DNA of 7,009 nucleotides from Pseudomonadota bacterium (GTDB taxonomy: Bacteria > Pseudomonadota > Gammaproteobacteria > Acidiferrobacterales > Acidiferrobacteraceae). Both the position numbers and the translations under genes were made by a program. Positions within the stretch are counted from its first letter, which is position 1. Every line of letters begins with the position of its first letter. A model generated the notes under the pieces. It searched no databases. It had not been told where the DNA came from and was given only the letters and a program-made list of their open reading frames with translations. Below, one piece after another: positions 6,092-7,009 of the stretch. The DNA lies in NCBI GenBank assembly GCA_021795255.1, contig JAJYPQ010000200.1:1-7009 (forward strand). The letters run 5' to 3'.

Positions 6092-7009
6092 ATGATTAGA
6101 ACCAAGCTTGTGGCCATCGCGCTGACCGTGTCGGCGCTTGCCATGGCGCACGCCGCTACGCTCACCGGGCTTTCCTGGACCTCCGTTGCCGGTAAACCCG
6201 CGCTCAGGCTTGATATCGAAGGGGCTCGTCGCGGACGCGTCGAGACCCTTCATCATGGCCGACTATTGCGCATCCGACTGACCCGAACCAAGATGGGCGT
6301 CCGAGTGAAGGACCTGCCGGGCGTGGGGGCCGTAAAGGGTGTCTATCCGTACCTGGCCGATCGCGGCCGCGGCGTCAACGTCGACGTCTTGCTCACGAAG
6401 GCCGGATCGCTGCGTCTCGTGCCCAGCGCCTACGGTTACGACGCCAAACTGGGTGGCATCGCGGTGGCCATGGTGACGCCGCAAGTGGGCGTTGCCCGCG
6501 TTCGGCCGAAGCCGGCGTCCACCACCCCCCCCTTGGCCGCGCAGGGCCCGAATGCCGTGACCAAGCTCAGCTACTTTGCCTTTCCGGGCAATAAGATCGA
6601 ACTCCATCTCGTGACCAAGCGCCGCGCCGCGGCCCCTTCGGCCTTCGTGTTGGTGCACCCGGCCATGGTGGTGTTGGACATTCCTAATACGGTCCTTAAG
6701 GCACCGCAGGATCGCCTCAAGGTTGGCGCTGGCGATGTCCAGGATGTAACCGCCGTCGAAGCCAATAATATGACTCGCGTCGTCATTCGGCTCGTGAACC
6801 CCGCGGCCTACCGTGCCTTCGTCCGCCCGCATGCGATCAACGTAATTATCGCAAGTCCGAACGCTGCCATAGCGCAGGCCGCGGTCGCCGTACCGCGGGC
6901 GCCGGTATTGCCCCGGCCGCGTTCGGCGCAAGGGCGGTACGCCATTCGGGCGATCAAGTTCCATCGTGGGCGCAATGGTGCGGCCAAGGTCCAGGTCCGC
7001 CTGTCGAGC
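6092..7009 (+). CDS. pilQ: Type IV pilus secretin PilQ, N-terminal part (runs off the window)
   Basis: This frame is open from ATG 6092 to the window edge: 306 residues of a protein that is usually about 680-750. PilQ forms the outer-membrane channel through which the pilus passes. Visible: a Sec signal peptide (1-21, basic start, hydrophobic core, A19-H-A21 cleavage motif); a first, divergent AMIN-like domain (about 23-133); a Pro/Ala-rich linker (about 134-156); a second, clear AMIN domain (about 157-256, with VVLDIPNTVLK and NMTRVVIRL); another Pro/Arg-rich linker (about 257-281); and the beginning of a probable third AMIN-type unit (283-306, AIRAIKFHRGRNG, like the IDFRRG motif of PilQ proteins). 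By family knowledge AMIN domains bind peptidoglycan. The N0/N1 and secretin domains would lie beyond the window. Assignment rests on these domains plus position directly after pilP. A C8 run lies at 6525-6532. Confidence 0.93.
   Translation, partial: MIRTKLVAIALTVSALAMAHAATLTGLSWTSVAGKPALRLDIEGARRGRVETLHHGRLLRIRLTRTKMGVRVKDLPGVGAVKGVYPYLADRGRGVNVDVLLTKAGSLRLVPSAYGYDAKLGGIAVAMVTPQVGVARVRPKPASTTPPLAAQGPNAVTKLSYFAFPGNKIELHLVTKRRAAAPSAFVLVHPAMVVLDIPNTVLKAPQDRLKVGAGDVQDVTAVEANNMTRVVIRLVNPAAYRAFVRPHAINVIIASPNAAIAQAAVAVPRAPVLPRPRSAQGRYAIRAIKFHRGRNGAAKVQVRLSS

Noticed and set aside
6362..6387. Two 10-bp palindromes in pilQ (CGCGGCCGCG and ACGTCGACGT)
   Set aside because: Short GC-rich palindromes are common at this base composition and match no known site.
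6263..6964. 233-codon minus-strand open frame opposite pilQ
   Set aside because: The plus frame carries a signal peptide and AMIN domains; the antisense product is a Gly/Arg/His-rich shadow with no recognisable family.
1..7009. Search for tRNA or rRNA genes, CRISPR repeats, insertion sequences or attachment sites
   Set aside because: None seen; the window is almost filled by conserved core genes, with no direct-repeat array, transposase, or terminal inverted repeats.

Overview
The window is a compact, high-GC stretch of bacterial chromosome. Its core is a divergent pair of transcription units: the class A penicillin-binding protein gene mrcA/ponA (PBP1A) reading left on the minus strand, and the type IV pilus assembly operon pilMNOPQ reading right on the plus strand. 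This back-to-back mrcA-pilMNOPQ arrangement is the classic gammaproteobacterial layout, known for example from Pseudomonas aeruginosa. Protein motifs match that class well, while details of PilQ and PBP1A diverge from the Pseudomonas and enteric forms. I infer a gammaproteobacterium outside those two groups; an acidophilic or sulfur-oxidising lineage is possible but cannot be shown from this sequence.

Layout: 1-117 is the space after the last minus-strand gene, with no gene I can defend. 118-765 (minus) is an uncharacterised 215-residue protein whose start codon directly abuts the stop codon of mrcA. 766-3177 (minus) is complete mrcA. 3178-3328 is the divergent control region, with a recognisable sigma70-type promoter in each direction and the two -35 elements only 5 bases apart. 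3329-4393 pilM (TTG start), 4390-4965 pilN, 4968-5582 pilO (GTG start), 5579-6076 pilP and 6092-7009 pilQ (open at the right edge) follow on the plus strand, with ATGA overlaps or gaps of 15 bases or less, so they form one operon.

How the genes work together: PilM (cytoplasmic, actin-like) binds the cytoplasmic N-terminal tail of PilN. PilN and PilO are single-pass inner-membrane proteins that heterodimerise in the periplasm. PilP is a lipoprotein that links PilNO to the N-terminal part of the outer-membrane secretin PilQ. Together they form the envelope-spanning alignment complex of the pilus machine. PBP1A polymerises and cross-links the peptidoglycan that this complex must cross.

The locus is conserved core machinery, and I see no undescribed system in it. 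The points worth a second look are a 24-bp perfect, codon-aligned palindrome inside mrcA, the closely packed divergent promoters, a G8 tract just after the PilP lipobox and a C8 tract in PilQ, an unusual Asn in PBP1A glycosyltransferase motif 1, and the unknown gene coupled to mrcA, which may carry a degenerate nucleotidyltransferase-like motif.
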